Shown in pieces: positions 24,265 to 34,645 of a stretch of DNA of 64,000 bases. The notes beneath the pieces are model-generated. The model ran no database searches. It saw nothing but the letters and a program-made list of their open reading frames with translations, and was not told the DNA's origin. Origin of the DNA: Saccharina japonica (Eukaryota; Sar; Phaeophyceae; Laminariales; Laminariaceae); the NCBI GenBank assembly GCA_008828725.1, contig MEHQ01000128.1, positions 791,504 through 855,503 of the forward strand. Direction: 5' to 3'. Each line of letters starts with the position of its first letter. The stretch's first letter is position 1. The position numbers were made by a program, and so were the translations under genes.

Positions 24265-24565
24265 CTCTAACAAATTGAAGCTGTCATCCATATGCAAGTC
24301 CGCCTCACAAGCGGTTCTTAGTAGGATGCAGCTCACCCTTCATGCGACTCGCCGAACGCCTCGCGGCGCTTCGTGCTTGGTGCTAGCAATGTCTCTGCCT
24401 GGTCGGTGAAAACCCGACATGCTCCGTCCCGGCATTGTAGGGATGCGAGGGTCTACGGTCAAACGATTACGGCCATGCATGAAAATGAAGTACACACCTC
24501 CCCCGCGTCAGGCGCTATGGCCATACGACTACTGTCATGCATGAATATTAAGTACTGTACACCCC
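24265..24565. repeat. Dispersed repeat, paired with 50035-50280
   Basis: Both places share CCATATGCAAGTCCGCCTCA, GGATGCAGCTCACCCTTCAT, CTTGGTGC(T/A)A(G/T)CAATGTCT and a CATGCTCCGTCCCGGCAT - GGGATGCGAGGGTCTA tail. They end in a C-rich run. The tail also appears near 9430, 46320 and (twice, one reversed) 51520-51680. Confidence 0.75.
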
Positions 24566-24568
24566 CCG

Positions 24569-24965
24569 TCAGATTAGACGCTTGCTGCGATGGGGTCAGA
24601 AATGTTGTGGCTGATTTTGTTTCCGAAAACAAATGAAGGGTTTCTTAATGCAAAATCGCTCGATTTTCATCCTTGTGTTGCAACCTTGTTTCGCTGTATA
24701 CTTCAGGCCATGGTATGGTTGATCGGGTACAAATGCTGTTTCTGAAAACAAACGAAGGGCTTCTTGATGCAAAATGGCCGGATTTTCATTCTTGTGTTCC
24801 ACCATTTTTTCGCTGTATACTCAAGGCCATGCATGATACTATTGTTGATCGGGTACAGTTGTACGCCCTTTATATGCCTCCGAAAATCAGTTATTTTTAC
24901 TAACGCTATAGAGCTTCTCAAGCGAGGACCCTCAGAAAAAAACATGGTGCACCTTCACCGTAGAC
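24569..24965 (+). mobile_element. MITE family 1 with internal tandem duplication
   Basis: Starts AGACGCTTGCTGCGATGGGG and ends with the ACATGGTGCACCTTCACCGT block. The middle (AAACAAATGAAGGG through GTTGATCGGGTACA) is present twice, at about 24628-24730 and 24748-24858, lengthening the element to nearly 400 bp. Confidence 0.75.
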
Positions 24966-25054
24966 CGTAGTCTGATCAGCACGAGGGGTGTGCTCATTCG
25001 ATGACCATCTATCTGGTTGGCTGATAGGTCCAAGATGTATGTGCTCTCATTCAC

Positions 25055-25220
25055 CTCCCACTCTTGGACGCCCCAGTAAGCGGCGGCGCGCTTCGCCCTG
25101 AGCTTTCTTGCGAGCTTTCGGCCGTACACATGACCCCTGTACAGTCTCGTCACGACGTGGCTGAGATGCCTTTCGGACCTCAAGCGTTCCAGCTCCAGCA
25201 AAGCCTGCCGATGTTCACGC
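25055..25220 (-). CDS. Exon 24: coiled coil and IQ motif
   Basis: Phase 2 in, phase 0 out (acceptor gaaatcag|, donor GAG|gtgaat); 55 codons. A helical stretch, REHRQALLELERLRSERHL, precedes the IQ-like motif VVTRLYRGHVYGRK and a basic tail. The end, AAAYWGVQEWE, leads into the WW-containing exons. Confidence 0.88.
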
Positions 25221-26054
25221 CTGATTTCAGCGGAGTTGGCAACAACAGAAACAGCAGTATTTTTTGTTAGCACTACTCATTCACATACATATATATATAT
25301 ATCGCGTTTTTGTTGATTGTTTTATTGTTACACATATACGTCAGCTAAGAAAAAAAAAAAACATTATATACGTCAGCTATGAGTACCACCGATTGAGTGG
25401 TTCATACTCAACTTTGCAAGCTGCATGATACATAACACGCGCTTGGTCTATATTCCATTGGTAATGGCATGTATGTGGTGTGATATTCGCTATTTTGTTT
25501 CGGTGGATGCGAAGGGTCGACCACACTTCGTGCCTCCCCGCGAATCTTGAGCGAAGTGCAACACTATCAACTACCAAACCAGGAACATTCAGAGGTGGGC
25601 ATGAGCCGCGCCCATTACTTAGGTCGAGCAATAAATAACAAAGCTATATCCCCAATCGGTCGAAATCAGGGCTGACATAATTTGTATTAAGTTGATGTGA
25701 TCGATGATAGATGGCCCTTACGAACCTCTTCTTGCTGTATACTGATAGACCCTCTGGGACTACTGCAATGTAGTATCCAGGGCCTACGCCCTTCACGACG
25801 AGTGCAGAATACGCGCGGTCGATGCATCACTCAACGAGAAAAGCTGAGTAACAACTATATCCAACAGGTTGAAGTCACAGTTACTATTCGATCACCAGCT
25901 GTGCCGCAGCATGATCACTAACTGTGCCGCAGCATAGTTTTTACCAGTTGAAACATTGCATGCCACATTTATAAAGCGGCAGTTACTGAAAAAAACAAAA
26001 CAAAGGAGCCCTTGGCAGTCATAAACAAAAAAATAGAAAAATGTGCTACCTGTA

Positions 26055-26375
26055 TCGTAGCAGTCTCATCCCACGGTAGGTATGTAACAGGGTTTGCAAT
26101 TAGCTTGTGCCTTCTGAGGCAATATTTGTGTCACTGGGACCGGTTGAGCTACTTTAGTCAGCAACCACCGGTTAGTATAGTCCATGAGCAAGTATGTTTG
26201 TTCTAGGACACTATACATAATATGTATATTATGTATATTATGTATGCATATCTATTGGTCGGGTTGCTCCAAAAATGTTCTTCGAAATTTCATGTTTCGG
26301 GTGAGATATTGAGCTCCTCATTCATGTGACAAAACGCAGAAAATAAGCCACCACCCCTATAAGGTGGCATTGCTC
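26055..26375. mobile_element. MITE family 2 copy
   Basis: Contains TCATCCCACGGTAGGTATGT, GTGTCACTGGGACCGGTTGA, GGTCGGGTTGCTCCAAAAAT and GAGATATTGAGCTCCTCATT. The right end joins a CACCCCTATAAGGTGGCATT segment shared with 37385 and 6220. Confidence 0.65.
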
Positions 26376-26471
26376 AGCACGCGTCCTTGGTGGTCTAGTA
26401 GGTTATCCCTCCTGACGGAACATGTAGCACCTGGGAAACAATAATCCCTTGCAATTTTCGAGCGGCATCTA

Positions 26472-26577
26472 TCACGGGGGACATAGTAAATAGGACTTAC
26501 GGTATACACAAAAACCTATATGTTTCACTATTTTTACTAACATTATTTTTGGTCCTACTTACTATGGTCCTCCGTAA
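26472..26577. mobile_element. Fold-back MITE, GGGGGACCATAGTAAATAGG family
   Basis: Starts CACGGGGGACATAGTAAATA and ends GGTCCTACTTACTATGGTCC with TCCG. About 106 bp, intronic. Confidence 0.8.
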
Positions 26578-26788
26578 AAGATCAACCCCGTCCAGATCAG
26601 TTTACCTCGCTCTGTAGCCTCGGGTGTGCCTCTGTATAACCAAGACGGCCGCCATTACACCCGCCCAGTAGTTGCGGCTGCGCCTCCCCAAGAAGTGTCG
26701 CACCGCGCGTTGAATCGCGATGGCGGACCTTGCGAGGGTGCGATGGGCGGGGCATGATGGGTGGTTTGGCTAGACATCTACAAAACGG

Positions 26789-27390
26789 ATTGGACGCATG
26801 CTGCAGTTAAGGCGCATCATTTTGCTTACGAAGTTCATCACTTGAGGAGCTCTTTACTACTGTAATAGTAAGCCAATATTAAGTAATTAGTAAGTTCCCC
26901 AAAAACTGATTTGAGAGGAAGCAAGAAATGCTACCAGATGAACAATCCCATGGGCCTAAATAAAAAACCTACCAAATTTGGCAAACAAACATGCTAAATA
27001 CTATATATGTGTCGTTAAAAACGGCCCTTAAGCAGGATTCCGAAGCTCCTCTGTTGAAGAACTACCCAAACTCGTTTAATTCACAGTAAATCGTGTTTGG
27101 TGTACATACCAGGTGCATTACAGTAGGCCATGGGTTTGCCTTCCATTTTTTCTCAACACCATCATCAGTCGTTTAGGTTTGTTCACATCGGCTTTGCCTT
27201 CCAGTTAAAACAAAAACATCAAAATCAGTCTCCGGGTTTGCTTAAATCGGGTTTGCCTTCCATTTCATTTGTATTTCAAAATCCGTATTCTGGGTGAGGT
27301 AGATACAGTACATACAGTACATACAGTAGCGTAGAGAGCTACCCAGGTGAGAAGCCTCAGTACGTTTAAGGTGAACCTCTACCATAGCAG
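26789..27390. mobile_element. Two MITE family 1 copies, head to head (diverged)
   Basis: At 26789 a reverse copy starts GACGCATGCTGCAGTTAAGG and contains TTGAGGAGCTC and CCAAAAACTGATTTGAGAGG. At 27100-27390 forward-copy material follows with repeated TTTGCCTTCCA-(TT)TTT segments, GGGTGAGGTA and a CCTCTACCATAGCAGCAGGC end. Borders are approximate. Confidence 0.55.
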
Positions 27391-27534
27391 CAGGCGTTTT
27401 TCCAGGCGGTGCTACAGCGAACAGCGCCGCCGCTTTGGAGTCTATTGTAGGGCAAGCTACTACTGTATAGCCTGCCCAATTTTGTAGCAGCAGTAATTTC
27501 CTGACACGGTGGGGCCAAACAATTTCCGGCTCAC

Positions 27535-27611
27535 CGTTGGCGCAATCTCAAGCGCGCGGTCTCCTGTCTGGCCGTTCGTGCCCTCCACTCCGCCTGGATG
27601 GTCGTGGCAGC
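27535..27611 (-). CDS. Exon 23: IQ motif
   Basis: The 25 codons include the IQ core AATTIQAEWRARTARQ, ending in phase 2 at CAACG|gtgagc. The start at ccccag|gctgcc is phase 0 and matches exon 22. An in-frame acceptor about 50 bases upstream (cgaaacag|) is an alternative that would add a Ser/Ala/Val-rich stretch. Confidence 0.85.
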
Positions 27612-27788
27612 CTGGGGTTGAGTCATAACAATCGCGGCACCACCAACGGTAGCAGAGGCGGGTAAGGAGGCCTGTTTCGTGCCTACAGCACATACCACGT
27701 GATTATCTGTATTGTGCAAAATTACCCGTCATTTTCCGACTGAATAACGGGCCCAATATATTTGGACTGTACGTCTGTTAATCTCTTT

Positions 27789-27902
27789 ATCACGGGGGGA
27801 CCATAGTAATCAGGACCCATCACATACACAAAATAATGTGTATTCCAGTATGTTTACTAACCTTTTTTTTTGCCTGATTACTATAGTATCTTCCCCCGTA
27901 AT
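27789..27902. mobile_element. Fold-back MITE, GGGGGACCATAGTAAATAGG family
   Basis: The left end is CACGGGGGGACCATAGTAAT and the right end ATTACTATAGTATCTTCCCC with CGT. It lies 180 bp upstream of exon 23 on the transcript. Confidence 0.8.
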
Positions 27903-28424
27903 AGCATCTTGTGTATAGTAGCCGTTACGAATAGATTTCCATAGTTTGTTGTATATATCTTTTGTTAGGATTGCTGAATGTGGGATATGTTTTCTGTATG
28001 TTTTTGGTTTGGGTGGGGCTCCATCGGCCGGAGAGGGCTGAGTTGGCTCGCTTTGCACTCGCCTGACTTAAGTCGTCAAAGTCGGTTGGTTATCAGCTGG
28101 CTTCGACAGACAACTTTGCCCGCTCTCAGTTGGTTGGCTAATGGCACGTACCAATTACCGGGTAGTTGTTGGTGAAATCCTGTCGACTTACAGCTTGTAG
28201 AATGTTGTCCTGGGCGAACCAGTTTGGACCTACCCTAAAAATGAGAGAGTTTTTTAACCCCTTAAAATGACAAAGCACTTTGGAGTTGGGATAGGAACGT
28301 TCTTGCAATTATAAAATGTGTCTTGTACACTACTCGTACTAACTGTGGTCGGCCTGTCCAGCACTGAATGCAATAAATATGCCACCAGATATGGAGTGTG
28401 GAGGACGGGGCGCTTCTACCGTAC

Positions 28425-28479
28425 CTTGTGCCGGCCCCGTTGCACATCAAGCTCCTCCTTATCCTCCTGGAAGGCTTCT
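28425..28479 (-). CDS. Exon 22: short charged exon
   Basis: This small exon (18 codons plus one base) is defined by an excellent pyrimidine tract before the acceptor (positions 28480-28520, ending cactgttgcag|) and the donor AAG|gtacgg. It reads EAFQEDKEELDVQRGRHK. The first base completes an Arg with exon 21. The preceding 4.5-kb intron contains the antisense LINE. Confidence 0.8.
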
Positions 28480-29422
28480 CTGCAACAGTGGGCAACACGG
28501 CAGAGCAGCAGGAGGAAGATGGAGAGCAGGCCACTGCTGGAATTCGCGCTGCTGGTATAGTACATATTATATGTAATGTACAGTAACTATCGTCAACATC
28601 TGTGTGCACGGGCGAACGTCAGTCCAAACGTATATGTTGTTTTGGTGATACAAATGTTTTTTTGTTTACGTTTGCCGTTTGCCCGAAAATTTTCGGTACG
28701 ACTGCGCGGATCTTCGGTTTCAAATTTCCCACAGGATCTTCGGCTCCATCCAGCTAAAACGTAAGGCATGTGATATGGCCCTCCGGGTAAGGTTTAGGTG
28801 GTCGCGCATGTTAGGGACTCGCTTCGATCGTAGATAGATATCGGAGAATGAGTTCACGAGAACATATCGCGGCGACATTCAGAATAATGTTATGACCAGC
28901 ATATCACAGCGCAGGTTATACTGCTCCGGTACATGACCCCTGCGGGCCCCGTCACAGTGTGTATATCGTGGTTTCACCTGTTCCGTGTGTTGGTGGTGTA
29001 CCGTTACACTCACGCGCTACCGCGACAGGCAGTCAGTGTGGGCATGCTACATACATAGAGTACACGACAGACAGCACATTTAAGAACTCAAGAACTTGGA
29101 AGCTACTAAATTATGGTTCGAATTTTGTACGAAATATGATAGAAAGCGTTGGGTTTATGCTGAAATTGAGTATGCGGCACACCTTGCCTCACCAAACAGT
29201 AGACACAGGAATACTACTAAGAACTTGGACCTGGCCGGGAATACAGGTTTGTTAAGGGGCCCCTTCGGTCATGATGAAACACGAGTCTTCCATCGTTGAA
29301 AAATATATATTTTTCGTTTTTTTTACGGCAGCAATACTATTTCTGGTATAATAACACCATATCAGTACTCCTTACGGAAAACGGCATAGCTCCAGTTCTA
29401 ATGCTCAGTATTTCGCCCATAG
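28480..29422. other. Intron sequence upstream of the LINE, no gene seen
   Basis: Apart from the pyrimidine tract before exon 22 there is no recognised repeat. Open frames here lack motifs and splice support. The insertion point of the truncated LINE lies somewhere near 29300-29420. Confidence 0.4.
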
Positions 29423-31418
29423 AGTAGTTGCAAAGAGCCTGGACCATGGTCAACATTTGTGTCTCGGGAGGCATATCGATCAGACGCCTTGGTCGTCACG
29501 AAAATATTTACTTCCACGATAAGCGAGCAGTTCATCATGGATGAGGATGGCACGCTACTAAGGGACAAGGTGCGCATTCTTGAACGATGGGCGGGGTTTT
29601 TCGGCACTCTCCTCACCGCGAAATCGCCTAATCTCGACACAACCATCAGCGCCCGATTTCCACAACAACCGTTGGCACCATCGCTTGGAGACGAATCGAC
29701 CATGGATGGCATGACCGCGGTAGTCCGGGGTATGCCAAACTGGAAAGCGGTGGGACCAGACTCCCTTCCGGCCGAGTTACTGAAACTGGACCACCCCGAA
29801 TTCATCCGGTACTTACACAACTTGCTTGTCAATATGTGGAGAACGAGTGACGTCCCCCAGCAATGGAAAGATGCGACCATTAAGGTCCTTCATAAAAAGA
29901 AGGATCGATCCGATTGCAACAACTACCGAGGGATTTCGCTTGTTGCCCATTCAGGCAAAGTACTGCTGAAAATGGTCGCGTCACGTCTCAGCAATTACTG
30001 CGAGGCCGAAGGGATACTCCCCGAGGAGCAGTACGGCTTTCGCCCAGCACGATCAACAGTCGACATGCTATTCGTCGTGCGTCAACTGCAAGAACTCGGA
30101 CGAGCCAAAACGACCCCCCCTGTACATGTGCTTCATTGACCTGCAGAAGGCGTATGACTCCGTTGACCGAGAGTTGTTGTGGGTGGTGCTCGCACGCTTC
30201 GGCATACCAGAGAAGATGTTGACCGTTATCAGCCAATTCCACAAAGGCATGCGAGCCCGTGTGCGTACGGATGACGATGAGCACTCTGAGTGGTTCGATG
30301 TAACTCAGGGGCTGCGGCAAGGATGTGTGCTGTCACCGCTTCTGTTCAATGTCTTCTTCGCTGCTGTGACACACGCCGTGCTGATACGCTTCAGTGAGGA
30401 TCCAGTCATCTTGAGGGACCTGGTTCACCTCGAGGAGGACCTCGAGGGGGACGGAGTGAGGGAGGACCCACTAGCACGTGTACCGAGAGCAATATGGGGT
30501 ATGCTGTACGCCGACGATGCAGGTATTGTGTCTAAATCGGCGGAAGGGCTTGCGGAGATGATGGCCGTTATTGTGACCGTGTTCGAAGCAGCTGGTCTCA
30601 CCGTATCCGAAAAGAAAACGGAGGCTATGCTGCTGCGCACACCAAAACAGGCACTCCGGACCTCCCCGCTCGTCATCGAAGCAGCGGACCAGAGGTACAA
30701 ACAGACGATGCAGGTTTTGTACCTTGGTGGTCTTGTCGTCGCAAGCGCGGACATTATGCCAGATATCCAACGACGCATCCGACTCGCATGGGCATGCTCC
30801 CAGTTCAAGCGGGAGCTGTACGATATGGAGGATGCCCCGATTACTCTAAAGGTGCGCATGCTAAAGGCCGAAGTGACGGAGACACTGCTGTACGGGTATG
30901 TAACGTGGACCCTTGGCAAGAAACATTTCGCGGAGCTCCGAACGGCACACCACAACTTCATCCTACGGATCATTGGTTTCCAGCGCCGACAACGCACCGA
31001 CCATCTCATGTCGTACGCCAAGGCTCTCAAGAAGGCACAATGCGAGAGCGTTGACATGACCATCCGCAAACGACGCCTCCTCTTTGCGGGGGCCTTACAG
31101 CGCACGACCAATGAGCGGCTGACTCGGCGGGTGATGTTTGGGACGATCGTCGGTGGGACGAGCCCGGGACCTGGCCGCCCAGAAAATAACTGGGCCCAAT
31201 GTATAGCAGATGACCTCAGGGTTTTTCGAGCGACAGAGGGCTCCACAGAAAGCTCCTCTTTAGTGTTCGGAGCAGATACGTTAATATGGCAGAGGGCGGC
31301 TAAGAAGAGTGGGGTGTGGTATCGGGGGGTCGTTGAGGCGGCGGACCATTTCATGGCGAGGTGGCACAGGGCCGAAGCGGAGAGGAGCCGGCTACGGCAT
31401 GCAGCTGAGGACGCCTAG
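29423..31418 (+). pseudogene. 5'-truncated LINE (non-LTR) reverse transcriptase with a frameshift
   Basis: It lies antisense to the host gene inside the intron between exons 21 and 22. Reverse-transcriptase motifs occur in order: a YRGIS block near 29925, [13 protein letters not shown] near 30030, [16 protein letters not shown] at 30133, GLRQGCVLSPLLFN at 30310, the catalytic LYADDAGIV near 30505, and a KTEAM motif. A typical LINE C-terminal region with a GPGRP-x4-W-x2-C-x3-DL block follows. The frame shifts at a run of seven C (30114-30120), separating the FRPARS block from the IDLQKAYDS block. No endonuclease domain precedes it, so the copy is 5'-truncated. The clade cannot be told by eye (non-LTR, CR1/Jockey-like arrangement). 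Confidence 0.92.
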
Positions 31419-32150
31419 AGAGGCGACAAGGAGAGGGGGGGAGGGCAAGGGCGGCTGTACTGATATAGCTGTCGACGAATGCAGAAACGAAATGGTAGAT
31501 TGTGCGACAAGGTATCGGTTCGAGTAGCCCCTGAATTCCTTTTTTTGTTTTATTTTGTTTGCTTGTTTGTTTCTTGTTGACTTGCTCACTGGGGGGGGGT
31601 AGTACCGGCTCTTGACACCGTTCTTTTTGAGAAGCAGGAAGGGGATGGCAGATGGTGTGATATGATCCCCGTATCGGTCTTGTAGCAGAGACGGGAATCT
31701 GTTATTATCATCGCCTTGATAACGATTTTTCTCTTTCCCTCTCTTGTAGTGTCTTCTTTCTTGCTTTTTTGCCTTGTTTCTCCTTTTGAAACCGCCCAAT
31801 GCCGCTGTCTTCCTCTTCTTCGTGTCGCCCCGGCCGTGCAGCAGTTATCTGTTCCTCTTTTGGGCACGTGTGTTTTTTCTTCTAGGGGCGCTTCTGTCTC
31901 CCTGCGTCATTTGTATTCTGTTTCGTTTCATAATTCGTTTTCTTTAATAGTCTTTTTGTTCTTATTTTTCGGTCTGGCTCGTGTCGTTGTGTTCTCGTAC
32001 CCGGTACGTTAGCATCTCACTTGCCTTGCCCAAATATTTGCGTTTATTTTGTTTTGTTTTTTCTCTGTTTCACAGTCTGTGACCACAAAATTTGTGTCTC
32101 TCTAAGATTAGGAATCAGGAAACACACTGGGTGTACTGATGTGGTTGGGT
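31419..32150 (+). other. Probable LINE 3' region and T-rich spacer
   Basis: After the reverse-transcriptase stop the sequence becomes pyrimidine-rich with T runs and no clear poly(A). The open frame at 31716-32012 is Leu/Phe/Ser-rich low complexity and has no recognisable motif. The exact 3' end of the LINE cannot be set without another copy. Confidence 0.4.
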
Positions 32151-32199
32151 AGAAATAACAGGTTTAATGTGAAGACAACACACACACCTCTATTTCCAC

Positions 32200-32665
32200 G
32201 AAAGTATTGAAATCGATGAAAGTTGGTGGTGGAAAGTAATGCCAATTTAGGAAACTCGTGGACGTAGGTGGAAACATATACTCGTAGGGGAATGTGGAAG
32301 CTTCAATTAATGGAAGTTGGTGGTACTATAGCTTCCACTCGCACCAACAGTGGAAATTTCAATTTCCACGTACTTCCATGGAGGTAAAACATAATTTCAT
32401 GGAAGTATATTACGTGTTTTTTCTTCCAACAATGCAAGTAACAAAACTTCCATGGAAGTGTTTTTAGTAACTTCCAATGGAAGCAACAGACTTAAGAAAT
32501 CGATGGAAGTGTTTTTAGTACACGTAATTCCTTGGAACTTTTGCGTATTTCAATGGAAGTGTATTTTAGTTCAATGTAAGCTTCCTTCTAGTGAAAGTGA
32601 CTTTTACTTCCATGGAAAGTACGTGGTAGCTCCGATGGAAGTAAACAAAGAGGAACACGGCGTGG
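32200..32665. repeat. Cluster of TTCCATGGAAGT words
   Basis: The palindrome-like words CTTCCATGGAAG, TCCAATGGAAG and TTTCAATGGAAGTG recur about twenty times on both strands, at irregular spacing. A short open frame here (32452-32751) is an artefact of the repeats. Intron between exons 21 and 22. Confidence 0.7.
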
Positions 32666-32994
32666 CTGTAGCTTCCGTGCGTGGAAAAATAGAAACTCAA
32701 GAGCTGCTGTTGCATCTAACGTTAGTTGTGGAACACACCTTCTATTGTTAAAATAATAAACCTAGGATGTGCCAATATCCCAGTCTCTTGCTAGAAAGCC
32801 GGTATTGCTGTATACGTACTCTAGATGCGTTTTGTACCGTGCAATGCATCCGGAGTCAAGCACTGCGCCCAAAAGGAGCGAGAAGTGACACGGAGGCATG
32901 GCGGCGATTGAATATATACTCTCAGGGTGTTAAATATTGCAGTAGTGCAGCAGTGCACGCACACGCACATATCCATGGGGCTTTCGTGCCTTAC

Positions 32995-33095
32995 CTATAT
33001 TCGGAAATCCCGACGAGGCTTTCTCCTTTGACTGCCGCCACTCTCCGCTGGTAGGCCACTTTAGAACCTTCTCGCAATTCTTCCACCCGACTAGC
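32995..33095 (-). CDS. Exon 21: basic helical segment
   Basis: The acceptor is tttgacccacag| (phase 0) and the donor ATAG|gtaagg (phase 2). The 33 codons read ASRVEELREGSKVAYQRRVA and AVKGESLVGISEY. The phase fits exons 20 and 22 exactly, and the splice sites are strong. It is probably a helical linker. No named domain is seen. Confidence 0.8.
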
Positions 33096-33564
33096 CTGTG
33101 GGTCAAAAATCGACATACAACCCAAAACAAAAAAGAAACAACGACCAGAGTTTAGGAGAAGGATGGCTTGGCCGGTACGCAGTATGTCATGCTATACGGG
33201 GAGAGCCATGCTTGCCGCCGAGTCCAGGGAAGGGGACGAACGGGTGGATTGGGCGATGCGCTAAACGCTACTTACACGGAGCTCTGCATGTGCAAGGCTG
33301 CGGGTAGAAGGCTTGCCCGGAATACTTGTGTGAAACACTAGTTGTACGTACTCTCGGGGTGTGCTGGGTGTACGGTACCAGACGGCAGCATCAACAAGGA
33401 CACGTACAAGAACAAGAAAAGACCAAGAACAAGGACAAAAACAAGAACAAGGATAACACCAAGAACGAGAACACCGTCTCGGTATCACCTGCCGCGGTGG
33501 TATATCACCAACAGCTAGGTTACCAACCTGGTTTTCTTAACGCATGAATCAGCACTGCGCTCAC

Positions 33565-33822
33565 CGAGATCTTGAACGGTGCCGAAAAGCTGGATTCCCA
33601 AGTGTCACGCCTGAAGTAGTAGAACCTTTGCGAGTCTTCGTCCCACGTCTGCTCCCAACCAATAGCCTTTTCCTCTACCTCGCTATCCCAAGCCTGCCCA
33701 TCCAAGCTTCCCGCAAGCGTGTCTGTTTGATCTCGAGTGTCGATGAGTTCGACGCACGTGCTGTCGTCATTGTCCGGCGGCTTGCCAATACGCGTAAAGC
33801 TGGCCGACAGAAAATCGGCCAC
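33565..33822 (-). CDS. Exon 20: end of ankyrin repeat 9, acidic linker, degenerate WW domain
   Basis: The 86 codons are in phase 0 at both ends (acceptor gattatttag|, donor TCG|gtgagc). VADFLSAS completes the last ankyrin helix. A linker rich in Asp and Thr follows, then a WW-like segment: GWEQTWDEDSQRFYYF and RRDTWESSFSAPF. The first Trp and the aromatic YYF strand are present, but the second signature Trp is Phe (SSF). Binding to proline-rich peptides may therefore be lost or altered. Confidence 0.9.
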
Positions 33823-34214
33823 CTAAATAATCAGCCGGCGCGATATTCCATGTCATACATGTCACACGGAAAGGGGACACACAGGTAAAAAATGTATTTT
33901 TACTTCGGTCAAGATGGTCGTTTGCACGCCCACTCCCATGTAGCAGTTTCAGATCTACAGTAGTTCCGCTTTGCGAATACAAGGGGGGAAATGTTTGAGA
34001 GTGTGTGTGACGGTTACATAATCGGTCACACCGAGAAGCCAGGCTGGGCTCTGTCGAGGTAGGGGATGTACCCGAGCTACAATGCTAGGTTGTCGCCGCG
34101 GCGCACGCCACATAATACTGGTCGTGCTTCTGCGTGTTCCCACGAGACGCTTGATAAGACCGCACATGGCAGATATTTGGTCGGTAGACCTCGATCCCGA
34201 AAGGGTGAATGGTC

Positions 34215-34645
34215 GGGCTGTGAGTTGGCTGACTATAAGCCGCCGACTATTTATTAGTTGGCTAAGTAGGTTCCATTACTAGTATTTTTCCCTGTGAGTT
34301 GGCTGACTGCAAGTCACCGACTCGTTAATAGTCCGCCTAGGTAGGTTCCATGGTTAGTATGTAGGGCTGTGAATTGGCTGACTAGAAGGCGCCGACTAGT
34401 TATTAGTTGGCTACGTAGGTTCCATGATTATCAGGGCTGTGAGTTGGCTGGCTACAAGTCGCCGACTAGGTATTAGTTGGCCAGGTAGGTTCCATGATTA
34501 GTATAGACGACTGTGAGTTGCCTGACTATAAGTCGACGGTTAGTTGTTAGTTGGTTATAACAAGTAGGTTCCATGATTAGTAGGGCTGTGAGGTGGCTGA
34601 CAATAATTTTCCGGGTATTTATTACCGGTAGCTGGCTAGGTATTG
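34215..34645. repeat. Minisatellite, about 73-bp unit x 6
   Basis: Each unit contains GGCTGTGAGTTGGCTGACTA, AAGTCGCCGACTA, TTATTAGTTGGCTA and GTAGGTTCCATGATTAGTA. Six units start near 34218, 34292, 34364, 34434, 34508 and 34582. A single inverted unit sits at 22880-22926 and a diverged relative near 28030-28140. Confidence 0.85.

Noticed and set aside
31716..32012. Plus-strand open frame of 98 codons that looks like a membrane protein
   Set aside because: It is T-rich low complexity after the LINE, with no start context or motif.
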